DNA of 64,000 nucleotides. Origin: Bacteroidaceae bacterium (lineage in GTDB: Bacteria > Bacteroidota > Bacteroidia > Bacteroidales > Bacteroidaceae). The position numbers were made by a program, and so were the translations under genes. The DNA is taken from positions 116,919-180,918 of the forward strand of contig JAFXEF010000013.1 in the NCBI GenBank assembly GCA_017520935.1. Direction: 5' to 3'. The notes beneath the pieces were generated by a model. The model saw only the letters and a list, made by a program, of their open reading frames with translations, was not told the DNA's origin and ran no database searches. Shown here piece by piece: positions 24,896 to 33,898 of the stretch (the first letter of the stretch is position 1; every line of letters begins with the position of its first letter).

Positions 24896-26038
24896 ATGAA
24901 ACGTACCCTTTGGACCCTGCTTGCCGTGCTCCTGTATACAGGCACGCTCAAGGCGCAAGAAATGCCTACACAGAAAGAAATCCTGAAGACCATGCTGCTG
25001 GTCAACGACTACTTCATGAAGAAGTGGCCCGACCCTGCAACACCAACCTTCGTCAAGCGGGAACGCCCCAGCAACCTATGGACCCGCGCCGTATACTACG
25101 AGGGACTGATGGCCCTGCACGAAATCTATCCGCGCGAGGATTTCTATAAATATGCTTATGACTGGGGAAGTGCTCACAAGTGGGGCATGCGCAATGGCAA
25201 CACTACCCGACATGCCGACAACCACTGTTGCGGCCAGACCTACGTGGACCTCTACCGCATCTGTCCCGACCCCGTGATGCTCAAGAACGTGAAGGTGTCC
25301 ATAGATGCCATGGTAAACACGCCACAGGTCGACGACTGGTGGTGGATTGATGCCATACAGATGGCTATGCCCCTATTTGCCAAGTTCGGCAACCTATACG
25401 GTGACACCAAGTACTATGACAAGATGTGGAGCCTCTACGAGTATACCCGCAACCAACTGGGCGAGAACGGTATGTATAACCCCAAGGATGCCCTGTGGTG
25501 GCGCGATGCCGACTACGACCCTCCCTACACAGAACCTAACGGTGAGGACTGCTACTGGAGCCGCGGCAATGGCTGGGTATATGCTGCACTTGTGCGTGTG
25601 ATGAACGAGATACCCAAGAACGAAAAGCACTACAAGGACTACCTGCGCGACTTCAAGGCCATGAGCAAGGCGCTCATCAAGTGCCAGCGCGAAGACGGCT
25701 TCTGGAACGTCAGTCTCCACGACCCCACCAACTACGGGGGACCCGAGACTTCAGGTACAGCCCTTTTCGTATATGGCATGGCTTGGGGAATACGCAACGG
25801 CATCCTTGACGCCAAGACCTACGAAGAACCCATGGTACGTGCCTGGAACGCCATCGTAGAGAAGGCTGTCCACCCCAACGGCTTTCTTGGTTACATGCAG
25901 GGGACCGGCAAGGATCCCTCAGCAGGCCAGCCCGTAACCTATGACAGCGTACCCGACTTCGAGGACTATGGCCTCGGCTGCGTGCTCCTTGCCGGTGCCG
26001 AGCTATACAAGCTGCAAGCACAGATACTCTATCCGTAG
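24896..26038 (+). CDS. GH105 unsaturated rhamnogalacturonyl/glucuronyl hydrolase
   Basis: 380 residues with a signal peptide (cleaved near LKAQE), then an (alpha/alpha)6-barrel of the GH88/GH105 type. The catalytic Asp lies in DDWWWIDAIQMAMP (near residue 149), and WSRGNGWVYAALVRVM is the conserved wall of the active site. Enzymes of this family remove the 4,5-unsaturated uronic acid left on oligosaccharides by polysaccharide lyases, usually from rhamnogalacturonan I. The start at 24896 is set by the promoter and signal peptide; the longer frame has no signal. No SusC/SusD pair is adjacent. A GH106 rhamnosidase 31 kb away could act on the same glycan. Confidence 0.92.
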   Translation: MKRTLWTLLAVLLYTGTLKAQEMPTQKEILKTMLLVNDYFMKKWPDPATPTFVKRERPSNLWTRAVYYEGLMALHEIYPREDFYKYAYDWGSAHKWGMRNGNTTRHADNHCCGQTYVDLYRICPDPVMLKNVKVSIDAMVNTPQVDDWWWIDAIQMAMPLFAKFGNLYGDTKYYDKMWSLYEYTRNQLGENGMYNPKDALWWRDADYDPPYTEPNGEDCYWSRGNGWVYAALVRVMNEIPKNEKHYKDYLRDFKAMSKALIKCQREDGFWNVSLHDPTNYGGPETSGTALFVYGMAWGIRNGILDAKTYEEPMVRAWNAIVEKAVHPNGFLGYMQGTGKDPSAGQPVTYDSVPDFEDYGLGCVLLAGAELYKLQAQILYP

Positions 26039-26043
26039 TATAA

Positions 26044-26074
26044 TTGCACTAATCAGTAAAAAAACGTATCTTTG
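26044..26074 (+). promoter_or_regulatory. Promoter of the DUF3575/OmpA/barrel operon
   Basis: TTG at 26044-26046 and TATCTTTG at 26067-26074, 20 nt apart, give a canonical promoter with a leader of about 18 nt. No other promoter is apparent before 32836. Confidence 0.65.
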
Positions 26075-26096
26075 CACAGTTTTTTAATTGCTGTAA

Positions 26097-26867
26097 ATGT
26101 TTTTTACGAAAAGGGAACGTTTTGTGCGTATATTCGTAGGCTGCATATTTTTATCTCTAAAAGTTTTACCATCATGGACTCAAGATAGAAATGTTTATGC
26201 ACCAGCTGTGTCGACAAACCTTATTGATTGGGTACTGGTCACACCCAACGTAGGTGTTGACATCCCCCTTACTACCCCTTCGTACATCGATGCAGCCTCT
26301 CTTTACATTGAGGGAAAAATGGGGCTTGATGCTAACAACATATACATGCCTGACCTTACATACAGATTGCTGTCAGGCAAGATTGAATACCGCCGGCATT
26401 TCAGGTTTGGAGAGAACATGGATGCCTGTTCGCGGTTGACAAGAGCAACCAACATTGTAGCTGAGTGGCTGTCGAGTGAAAGTTATTGGAAAAAACGTAA
26501 ACTCAACAAAGTTGATGACAAAGGAAGGAGTTATGTGGGCTTGTTTACGCAATATGCAGATTATTCCTTTTATGTACCACTTACACAGCATTGTAAAGGT
26601 AGAATCGGAAAGGCGGCAATCGCAGGTATCTCTTTAGGCTACCAAAAACCTTTGTACAATTTTAGTAATCGTTATTTCCTAGAGTGGGAATTAGGAGGGA
26701 GCCTTGGTTGTGTCATAAGCCATTTCTACAGATATAACAAAGAAGAATCAGCTATCGCAAGTAGCGGGAATTGGTATTATCCAATGGTGACTGACCTACA
26801 CATATCCTTAGTGCTGCGAAAACATTCCGTAAAGGATTTATACAAAAAATCAAGAATCATCTACTAA
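26097..26867 (+). CDS. DUF3575-like outer-membrane protein, first gene of the operon
   Basis: 256 residues with a signal peptide (ending near LPSWTQD) and the start of a small barrel, S-T-N-L-I-D-W-V-L-V-T-P-N-V-G-V-D, close to the KTNLLYxxxxTPNxGxE opening of DUF3575 proteins. The middle (about 60-155) is a charged, less regular insert; the end returns to amphipathic strands (FLEWELGGSLG, DLHISLVLRK). DUF3575 proteins are often found in Bacteroidales fimbria and surface-assembly loci, but their function is not established. The next gene starts 6 bp later. The region is more A+T-rich than the flanking genes. Confidence 0.75.
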   Translation: MFFTKRERFVRIFVGCIFLSLKVLPSWTQDRNVYAPAVSTNLIDWVLVTPNVGVDIPLTTPSYIDAASLYIEGKMGLDANNIYMPDLTYRLLSGKIEYRRHFRFGENMDACSRLTRATNIVAEWLSSESYWKKRKLNKVDDKGRSYVGLFTQYADYSFYVPLTQHCKGRIGKAAIAGISLGYQKPLYNFSNRYFLEWELGGSLGCVISHFYRYNKEESAIASSGNWYYPMVTDLHISLVLRKHSVKDLYKKSRIIY

Positions 26868-26873
26868 CCCAAC

Positions 26874-27449
26874 ATGAACCAACAAATAGAGCACACCATA
26901 CTACGAGGATGGACAATATGTTTGCTTGTATTCGCTTGCCGCTCAGTATCAGCCCAGCAGATAGCTGTCAAGACGAATGCACTTAGCGACTTGGGAGCCA
27001 TTCCTAACATTGGTGTGGAACTAGTTGTCGGAGAAAAGACCAGCATCGAATTTGGTCTGACTGGTACCGTGACCAAACCGTGGAAAAAAGAGTTGGAATT
27101 GGCAACGGGTAGTCTACAATATCGACATTGGATATCGCAACGATCACTTAGCCAACTGTTTATCGGAGTCGGAGGAAGAATAGGCTCATATACATACAGA
27201 GACGAGCAATACAGCTATTACAGTGATCTGGGGGTGGCGGAAGTTTTTGGTGGATATGCCTGGCCTATAGCTAAACGATGGAATTTCGAATTGTACTATG
27301 GCATAGGATTATTACTTCAACAACAGCACAAGGTCCCAATGTGTACACCTCAAGAGGTGACAACAGAGGTCACTATGGAACAAACCAACTTGAAATACGA
27401 CCTGGCTACTACATCAGTTGGGATAAACATCGTTTATATATTGAAATAA
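26874..27449 (+). CDS. DUF3575 outer-membrane protein
   Basis: 191 residues with a signal peptide (cleaved near SVSAQQ) and a clear DUF3575 opening, AVKTNALSDLGAIPNIGVELVVGEKTS-like, followed by strands predicted to make an eight-stranded barrel. The last strand (TTSVGINIVYILK) is typical of outer-membrane insertion. It is a paralogue of the preceding gene without the central insert. Its TAA shares a base with the ATG of the OmpA-domain gene (TAATG, 27447-27451), so translation is coupled. Small barrels of this family may anchor or stabilise larger surface complexes; that is inference. Confidence 0.85.
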   Translation: MNQQIEHTILRGWTICLLVFACRSVSAQQIAVKTNALSDLGAIPNIGVELVVGEKTSIEFGLTGTVTKPWKKELELATGSLQYRHWISQRSLSQLFIGVGGRIGSYTYRDEQYSYYSDLGVAEVFGGYAWPIAKRWNFELYYGIGLLLQQQHKVPMCTPQEVTTEVTMEQTNLKYDLATTSVGINIVYILK

Positions 27450-29857
27450 TGCAAAAGCTAAAATACATATTCGGGGTAGTACTCCTTATGTCCATAATCA
27501 ATATCGCCGAATGTAAGGCACAAGATCACTATATACAAGGAAAAGTCACCAACATTACCGATGGCGACCGACCGTTTAGAGTGGGAACCGTGAACCTCTA
27601 TTTTGCCAAAAGCAGGAAAGAAGCCAATCAGATGGCAAAAAACTTAACAAAGGATCATCACTACTATGACCTCAAGATGCAAGAAACTACCATAGTACAA
27701 CCTGACGAGAACGGATACTATGTGTGCGAACAGGCATATGCCGATGGGTATATCGTGGTAGATGTGGGTACGGAGAAGTGCCCCATTTATGAGATAAAAG
27801 GTATCACCGACCTCAACCTGCAAATTGCAGTGGAAGGAGAGATGCTCGAAGGTGTTACCATCGAGGCCAAAATGCCCGACTCACCGGTATTGGAACCAAC
27901 AGCACCGACACTCATAGGAGACCAAATGTTTTTCTCTCCACAATTTGCATCCTCAGGCAGAAATGATGAGCGTATTGTCTATCAAACCTATGTTACCACC
28001 TGCTTTCAGAAACAAGACAGCATCGTTCGCTACTTCCCACCAATCGTTCTTGAGGGTTCGCAGTTCTCTCTGACACAAGAGCGCAGAATGGGATATACCA
28101 GTGAACGTGACCCACTGTCGCCTTATGTGGAACCTACACCGTTAGGTGATGAATACACCACTTTCAGCCGCGATTTCCATTTCACGATGCCTGACCCTAT
28201 GGGTTATTATCAGCTAAAAATGTCTATGGTAAAGCAACATTATACCGGCATTATTGAACAGATTGACACAGTAGCCTGTAAATGCCAACGCGAAGATCCT
28301 CTACATTTCTTCCAATACACATTTGACACCTATCCTTTAGAACCTCTCAAATATCGTCCCAGTTCACAATTACGTACTCGCAATGATGCTGATACAGTGT
28401 CATTGACATTCATTGTTGGCAAAGCGCAATTGGATCCCAACAACCCCGACAACACAACAGAGTGGAACAAAATAGTGGAAAAGCTTGTCGAAATTAGAGA
28501 AATGAAAGGTTCACGCATACAATCATTCGAGATTGTGGGGGTATCATCACCAGAAGGTAGTTACCAAACTAATAAAGACTTGGCCGACAAACGCGCCAAC
28601 TATGCTTTGCAACGTCTCATCAGCCAAGGGCTACTACAAAGGAATACCAAGCTTTCATCCAAAGGGGAAGTGGCAGAGTGGGCACAAGTCGCCGATTTGA
28701 TGCAGAAGGAGCACCCCGAAAAAGCACAGGAAATACTAAACATTGTAACTCAATATAACAATCGCGACACGCAATCGGCCCGCATACGCAAACTCTCCTA
28801 TTACCCTCTTATCAAGGAGCAATATTTACCTCAGCTCCGCAGCGTACGAACAAGCTGCAATTATATGGTACGAAGGAACCTGAAGACACACGAAGTGGTG
28901 GAAATATATCAGAAAGACCCAAGCTTCAAGTTTGAGCCACTGGAGTATTGGATGCTGATACAAGCTACAGCTGATGCACAAGAGAAAATAAAAATATGCA
29001 AAAGAGCCTTAAGGGAAAACACCTACGACACTCCTTTACGTCCGTATGCAGCCAATGAACTGGCCCGGACATACATGAGCCTTGGTATGGTAGACACTCT
29101 GCTGCTGCAAGAGTTCATAATCCCACAATATCGTGTAAACCAAAAAATCAAGATATCTGAATCATATACAAAGATATATAACCCTGACGCACTCATAGCC
29201 AACCAAGTATGTATGTACCTCAGCGGGAAACATTATTTTTCTGCAGCAAGCCTAATGCGCAGATTGGAAGGCATACCTGAGTATCTACAATTATCCCAAT
29301 TGGTTGCCTGCCTCAACGGATATTATGCTGATAACCCCACTATCCTGAATGCAATGTTGGGTGAGAATCTAATCAATACCATCGTACTCCACTTGGCTAT
29401 GGGAGCTAAACAGAACAAGCATAAAGTGCCCGCAACGCAACAGCGATATCATAACGTAGAGGCTCTCAAACTAATTAGGCAACTAAACTATCTCCCTAAA
29501 GAAAAACAGGCACTGGGATATTACTTCAAAGCCGTCATCTATCACCGATTGAATATGGTTATATCTGAAGCCGTAGGGTTGCCTTTCGGACCTTTCTACG
29601 AAGAAAAGGCCGAAGCATGCCTGCTCAAATGCTTCGAGTTGAACGAAGAGTTCATAGACATCTGCAAGGGAGATGCCTATATACGTGACATTTATGACGA
29701 AAACGATATGCGCGACATCTATGAAGCCGCCTTGACCAACTACTACAAATGGAAAGATCACGGAGAGGAATTGAATTATGACTATTTGGATGACAATGAC
29801 CCATTCTCGTCAGACCCAACACCGGAGGAAGTAGATGAGTGGAAGCTCTGTAACTAA
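27449..29857 (+). CDS. OmpA-domain periplasmic/outer-membrane protein of the DUF3575 operon
   Basis: 802 residues from the ATG at 27449 (an upstream open extension lies inside the previous gene). A signal peptide (to about 24) is followed by a long N-terminal region of unknown fold (about 25-310) with C-x-C near residue 277 (VACKCQRED). An OmpA-like peptidoglycan-binding domain follows at about 319-393: IVGKAQLDPNN, then IVGVSSPEGSYQTNKDLADKRA. A roughly 400-residue helical C-terminal half resembles TPR-type repeats (KICKRALREN, NELARTYMSLGM). It probably ties an outer-membrane assembly to the cell wall. No close named family is recognised. Confidence 0.82.
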   Translation: MQKLKYIFGVVLLMSIINIAECKAQDHYIQGKVTNITDGDRPFRVGTVNLYFAKSRKEANQMAKNLTKDHHYYDLKMQETTIVQPDENGYYVCEQAYADGYIVVDVGTEKCPIYEIKGITDLNLQIAVEGEMLEGVTIEAKMPDSPVLEPTAPTLIGDQMFFSPQFASSGRNDERIVYQTYVTTCFQKQDSIVRYFPPIVLEGSQFSLTQERRMGYTSERDPLSPYVEPTPLGDEYTTFSRDFHFTMPDPMGYYQLKMSMVKQHYTGIIEQIDTVACKCQREDPLHFFQYTFDTYPLEPLKYRPSSQLRTRNDADTVSLTFIVGKAQLDPNNPDNTTEWNKIVEKLVEIREMKGSRIQSFEIVGVSSPEGSYQTNKDLADKRANYALQRLISQGLLQRNTKLSSKGEVAEWAQVADLMQKEHPEKAQEILNIVTQYNNRDTQSARIRKLSYYPLIKEQYLPQLRSVRTSCNYMVRRNLKTHEVVEIYQKDPSFKFEPLEYWMLIQATADAQEKIKICKRALRENTYDTPLRPYAANELARTYMSLGMVDTLLLQEFIIPQYRVNQKIKISESYTKIYNPDALIANQVCMYLSGKHYFSAASLMRRLEGIPEYLQLSQLVACLNGYYADNPTILNAMLGENLINTIVLHLAMGAKQNKHKVPATQQRYHNVEALKLIRQLNYLPKEKQALGYYFKAVIYHRLNMVISEAVGLPFGPFYEEKAEACLLKCFELNEEFIDICKGDAYIRDIYDENDMRDIYEAALTNYYKWKDHGEELNYDYLDDNDPFSSDPTPEEVDEWKLCN

Positions 29858-29869
29858 TGACATTGTGAA

Positions 29870-32836
29870 ATGATGAGAAGATGTCTATTTAACATATTTA
29901 CCTATATTGTGCTGTATATAGGGTTGCTGATAACTCCGCAGATATCCTATTGCCAACAATTGGTATTTGCTGAGCACGATGATTCCACATCATTCAATGC
30001 TATAGAACACCTGATAATATCTCGTTACAAGAACCCTGACAAACATACTTTTGAGAAAAATAGCGTGTTCAACCATTGGACAGCAGGTGTATATACAGAC
30101 CAACCGCTTGCTTTCATCGCCCCAAACAGAAATAGCTATGCAGCAGAGATGAACTCCCATTGGGGGGTATTTGCCGGCAAACAGTTTGACCCTCACAATG
30201 CATTGCGTATTCAATACGATTTCGGCAAGATACATTTCTCCGGGACTCCATCAGCATTGGCAAAACGCCATCAAATAGGGATTGACTATCTTTGGGATAT
30301 GTCAAACTATTTTTATGGTTATAACGAGGCTCGCCCCTGGAGTCTTTCCTACTTAGTCGGGGTAAACATAGGAAAGACATCTGAAGCAGGAAGTTCTTCT
30401 ATATTTGGCGGTGTGCACACAGGGACACAACTTAGAGGCAATTTATCGCCACGCACCTTTATTTTCATAGAACCGCATCTGACCGTTTATATGGGTGATA
30501 TGAATATTTTCAGAGACCCAACCGATTGGCATAAAATAAGATTCGCATCAAACACGCTTGTCGGAGCTGCTGCACGCCTGAGTAACCCATACCGTGTTTT
30601 ACAATGGAATCACAACATTCCATCGGATAGCATTTCATTACTTGACAATTACTTCATACAGCTCAGCCACGGAGGATATAGCCAATTGACTGGTTTGCAA
30701 GGGAGCATTACAGTATGGGAACCAAGTTTTCAAGGTGCCATAGGACATTGGATAAATCCGAAGTTAGCTATCCGTACCTCTTTCTATGCAGGAAAACTCA
30801 ATCATCCTCAGCAAAATAATTCCGTAGGGATTATAACCGAAGGAGTTCTTAATATCCCTGAAACATTCAACTTCTCTTTAGGGCGTTTTGGCATTGAGGC
30901 CTCATTAGGATTACGTTACGATTTCATGGCACATGACAACATCTCTGAAGGGACATCATCCGCATTGCAGCTAAAATATTTTGCCAACCAACAATTCGCA
31001 CTATTTGCCGAGGGGCGATATTCGTCAATGCATGATAATGAGGCTGGATACTACGAAACATTTACCAACCTCAATCTTGGTGTAGAACTATACAGAACTA
31101 ACTTTGACCGTTACAATGCCAAACAAATGACGATGGGCAATGTTCCTTATCGTACGCAGTATTTCGCCTCATTGGGCTACGGACAAATGTACCCACTTCT
31201 TCTAAGTGGCAACTGGACCTCAACACTAAGTAGCACATATGATTGGGCTATAGGATATAGATTCGATGCTTTGAACGCCATACGAGTGAAAGGAGGTTTT
31301 ATAGAGTTCCAACCACAAAGTACCCAACCAAGGTATAGATGGGCTACACTATCGCCACAGTATATGCTCAACATTACCAATTGGTGGATGGGAAATACCA
31401 CGCATAGCTTTGATATGCGCCCTTATATCGGCCCCGTATTTTCCCTCACTAAAACTGAAAATTTCGGACACGGTATAGAAGCAGGAATACCTATCGCATG
31501 GAAGCTATTGCCAAGTTTGGAACTATTTGTAGAACCATCATATAGATATACATTCAGCCCCCCCCTACACAGAAACGGATACAACAAAGGAATGTTAGGT
31601 ATGTCTGGAGGAATCAGCTACATACAAGGCCCCATCTACTTCAGCGAATATTTTAAGCGGTTCAACTGGAGAAATGACTGGTTCGTCGCTTGTTTCGGAG
31701 GTCTACAACAGGATTTATCATCTGTAGGTTATGAGGGTATAACTACACTTCCTGTAGGGAACTTGGCCATTGGCCAGTGGTTAGGGCCTATCGGCCTACG
31801 ACTTTCAGGGTTTGGTTCACTCAACCGTAAGCTTGACTCTCGCAAATATTATCCAATGTTGATGGCATATGCAGGATACCGAGCTGAGGGTATGGTGAAT
31901 CTGATCTCACTATTTGCTCCTTCTAAAGAGCTCAAAGACTTCGAGGTAGACCTTTTGGCGGGTTACCATGGAAGTTTGATGTATCGTCCATTAAAGACGT
32001 ATACACGCAACTGGGCATATACTAATGGCTCTACTGCGGCACTACAGTTCAAGTATTATGTAATGGATGGCATAGGTCTCTTCATAGAACCGCGATACAC
32101 GAAAGTCGGTTACAACCGTACACAACGCAAAGAGTATGGCGGCAAGGTCATCAAAATGTCACAAGAATTCACCGACATCAGTATCGGAATGGAAGTACGT
32201 AAACACAGCGTAACGCGTAACGGACTGAGAAAGAGTTATGCAGACTTTAGACCACGTACTTTTGTATCAGGGAACTTGGAACTCTGTTTCCCATTTCATT
32301 ATAATAGTAGTAAATCTGCCAAAGATTTCTTCAAACATATGAGTCCACAAGCGACTTTTAATGTCGGTCGTGAGTTCAATGCAATTAATTCTCTTCGTGG
32401 AGCTATATCATTCGTCAACCTACGCTCACTACACTCTGAGGCCTATGAAAATGGATACTCCGTAAGTGCCGATTATATGCTTGATCTGACCAACGGGATG
32501 TTGGGATACGACCCCACACGTATCATTGACGTAAAAGCGATAGTTGGGTTCAATACATTATATTCATCATATCAAAAGAAAACGAACATAGGATTTCATG
32601 GTGGGGCTCAGGTGGGGCTCTACGTTACGAACAACGTGGATATATATGTCGAAGGCAAGGTATCTGCATATTATAAGCCATCAATCATAAGCGGTATGCG
32701 TACAGTACGTCACATTGGCATCATGCCTATAGCATCAATAGGAACAACATATTATTTCAATATGACTACCCACGACTATTCACTAAAAAACAAAACCGAC
32801 AGGCTCAAATATATGATTATTAAAGTACTTCATTAG
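29870..32836 (+). CDS. 988-residue outer-membrane protein with five repeated barrel-like units
   Basis: The protein starts 12 bp after the OmpA-domain gene. A signal peptide (cleaved near SYCQQ) precedes about 950 residues of amphipathic beta strands. By eye I see five related units, at about 66-225, 261-410, 430-585, 603-775 and 795-960. Each opens with a strand such as F-A-S-L-G-Y-G or F-V-S-G-N-L-E, carries an N-A-I/L-R-x-x-x-x-F strand turn, and closes with a strand like FIEPHLTVY, LFAEGRYSS, LFVEPSYRY, LFIEPRYTK or IYVEGKVSA. No plug, TonB box or enzyme motif is present. It could be one very large barrel or several small barrels in tandem. Function unknown. Confidence 0.8.
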   Translation: MMRRCLFNIFTYIVLYIGLLITPQISYCQQLVFAEHDDSTSFNAIEHLIISRYKNPDKHTFEKNSVFNHWTAGVYTDQPLAFIAPNRNSYAAEMNSHWGVFAGKQFDPHNALRIQYDFGKIHFSGTPSALAKRHQIGIDYLWDMSNYFYGYNEARPWSLSYLVGVNIGKTSEAGSSSIFGGVHTGTQLRGNLSPRTFIFIEPHLTVYMGDMNIFRDPTDWHKIRFASNTLVGAAARLSNPYRVLQWNHNIPSDSISLLDNYFIQLSHGGYSQLTGLQGSITVWEPSFQGAIGHWINPKLAIRTSFYAGKLNHPQQNNSVGIITEGVLNIPETFNFSLGRFGIEASLGLRYDFMAHDNISEGTSSALQLKYFANQQFALFAEGRYSSMHDNEAGYYETFTNLNLGVELYRTNFDRYNAKQMTMGNVPYRTQYFASLGYGQMYPLLLSGNWTSTLSSTYDWAIGYRFDALNAIRVKGGFIEFQPQSTQPRYRWATLSPQYMLNITNWWMGNTTHSFDMRPYIGPVFSLTKTENFGHGIEAGIPIAWKLLPSLELFVEPSYRYTFSPPLHRNGYNKGMLGMSGGISYIQGPIYFSEYFKRFNWRNDWFVACFGGLQQDLSSVGYEGITTLPVGNLAIGQWLGPIGLRLSGFGSLNRKLDSRKYYPMLMAYAGYRAEGMVNLISLFAPSKELKDFEVDLLAGYHGSLMYRPLKTYTRNWAYTNGSTAALQFKYYVMDGIGLFIEPRYTKVGYNRTQRKEYGGKVIKMSQEFTDISIGMEVRKHSVTRNGLRKSYADFRPRTFVSGNLELCFPFHYNSSKSAKDFFKHMSPQATFNVGREFNAINSLRGAISFVNLRSLHSEAYENGYSVSADYMLDLTNGMLGYDPTRIIDVKAIVGFNTLYSSYQKKTNIGFHGGAQVGLYVTNNVDIYVEGKVSAYYKPSIISGMRTVRHIGIMPIASIGTTYYFNMTTHDYSLKNKTDRLKYMIIKVLH

Positions 32837-32900
32837 TGCCCCATAAAATTTAGGACAGGTTAAACATTTAATACCTTGGACAATACCAAAAATCGGTTTA

Positions 32901-32934
32901 GAGCTAAAGTCAATGGAATAGGCGTTTTTAGCTC
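32901..32934. terminator. Weak inverted repeat between the operon and the patatin gene
   Basis: GAGCTAAA (32901-32908) and TTTAGCTC (32927-32934) are perfect complements around an 18-nt loop. They could form a shared 3-prime hairpin for the convergent transcripts; the long loop makes this uncertain. Confidence 0.3.
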
Positions 32935-33772
32935 AAAGCAATGCCTTTTCGGCCATCTCGAAGCCGTGGTGGTATAGGGCGTTCATTTTCCCCATGTCGG
33001 TCTCGATACGAGCTACATCTACGGGATGATCGGGACGGATGACGGTGATGCGACCCTCCTCCTCCAGCTGCTCTACCCATGCAAGTTGTGCATTGTAGCG
33101 TGCTCCTCGGGTGCGCAGTGCTTCACGCAATTTGGGATAGCGGCTATAGATGAAGGGCGGTATGCGCAATGGCTTCTCTTCCTTGCGGTAGCCACGATGG
33201 CGAGTGAGCACCACGACGGCATGCCCGTAGCCCTGCTCCAAAGCGTGAGCGAGAGGTATAGAGTCGGCAATGCCACCATCAAGCATGGGACGACCGTCAA
33301 CATAAGCTACAGGACAGGCAAAGGGAAGGCTGCTCGACGCACGCACGATATCAATGATGCGCTCTGCATCTTCCTTTTCCTCCAGATAGACAGCTTCGCC
33401 CGTAAGGCAGTCGGTGGCCACACTCTCCACACGCATAGGATTGGTGCGGTAGGCTTCGTAATCGTAGGGCCACAATGTCTCAGGAAGTTCGCGATAGAGG
33501 AGATCCATATCCATGATGCTACGGTGGTGCCAGAGATTACGCACTCCGAGGTAGTGACGTTCGGCCTGCAGGTCGGCAAAGGTATACTTGGCACGGCCTC
33601 GCTGATGTGAAGCAAACGACAGCGCATTGCTCGACCCAGCCGACACGCCAACGAGGTAAGGAAAGGTTATGGCATGGTCGGTCATCCAATCGAGCACGCC
33701 ACTCGTGAACACACCGCGCATACCACCGCCCTCAAGCACCAAGGCCGTATGTCTGAATCGCTCGTTTGTCAT
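32933..33772 (-). CDS. Patatin-like phospholipase (YjjU-type)
   Basis: 279 residues with the patatin Ser-Asp dyad fold: oxyanion glycine-rich LEGGGMRGVF (13-22), nucleophile elbow G-V-S44-A-G (42-46), and the catalytic Asp in the M-L-D-G-G-I motif of the second half. Such enzymes hydrolyse acyl chains from lipids; the physiological substrate is unknown and no signal peptide is seen, so it acts in the cytoplasm or at the inner membrane. The ATG at 33772 is 8 bp after the -7 box, so the mRNA has almost no leader; the open frame further upstream runs through the promoter. It stands alone on its transcript. Confidence 0.93.
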   Translation of the reverse strand: MTNERFRHTALVLEGGGMRGVFTSGVLDWMTDHAITFPYLVGVSAGSSNALSFASHQRGRAKYTFADLQAERHYLGVRNLWHHRSIMDMDLLYRELPETLWPYDYEAYRTNPMRVESVATDCLTGEAVYLEEKEDAERIIDIVRASSSLPFACPVAYVDGRPMLDGGIADSIPLAHALEQGYGHAVVVLTRHRGYRKEEKPLRIPPFIYSRYPKLREALRTRGARYNAQLAWVEQLEEEGRITVIRPDHPVDVARIETDMGKMNALYHHGFEMAEKALL

Positions 33773-33780
33773 TTGGGGGA

Positions 33781-33811
33781 CAAAATTAGTGTAAGGTAAG
33801 AGAAAAAACAA
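33781..33811 (-). promoter_or_regulatory. Promoter of the patatin-like gene
   Basis: The minus strand has TTG (33811-33809), a 20-nt spacer containing TTTTTTCTCTTACCTT, and TAATTTTG (33788-33781). The spacer resembles that at 16685-16704. The start codon is 8 bp downstream. Confidence 0.6.
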
Positions 33812-33898
33812 GTCTAAAATAGGATGAAGTAAGAATTATTGGGGTGTTTCTTGAATAAACCAAGCAATCTAATTCATCATCTATATTTCTTTGTTCGC

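Noticed and set aside
32837..32900. Possible insertion-sequence remnant after the barrel operon
   Set aside because: The short stretch lacks terminal inverted repeats, target duplications or any transposase fragment that I can see.
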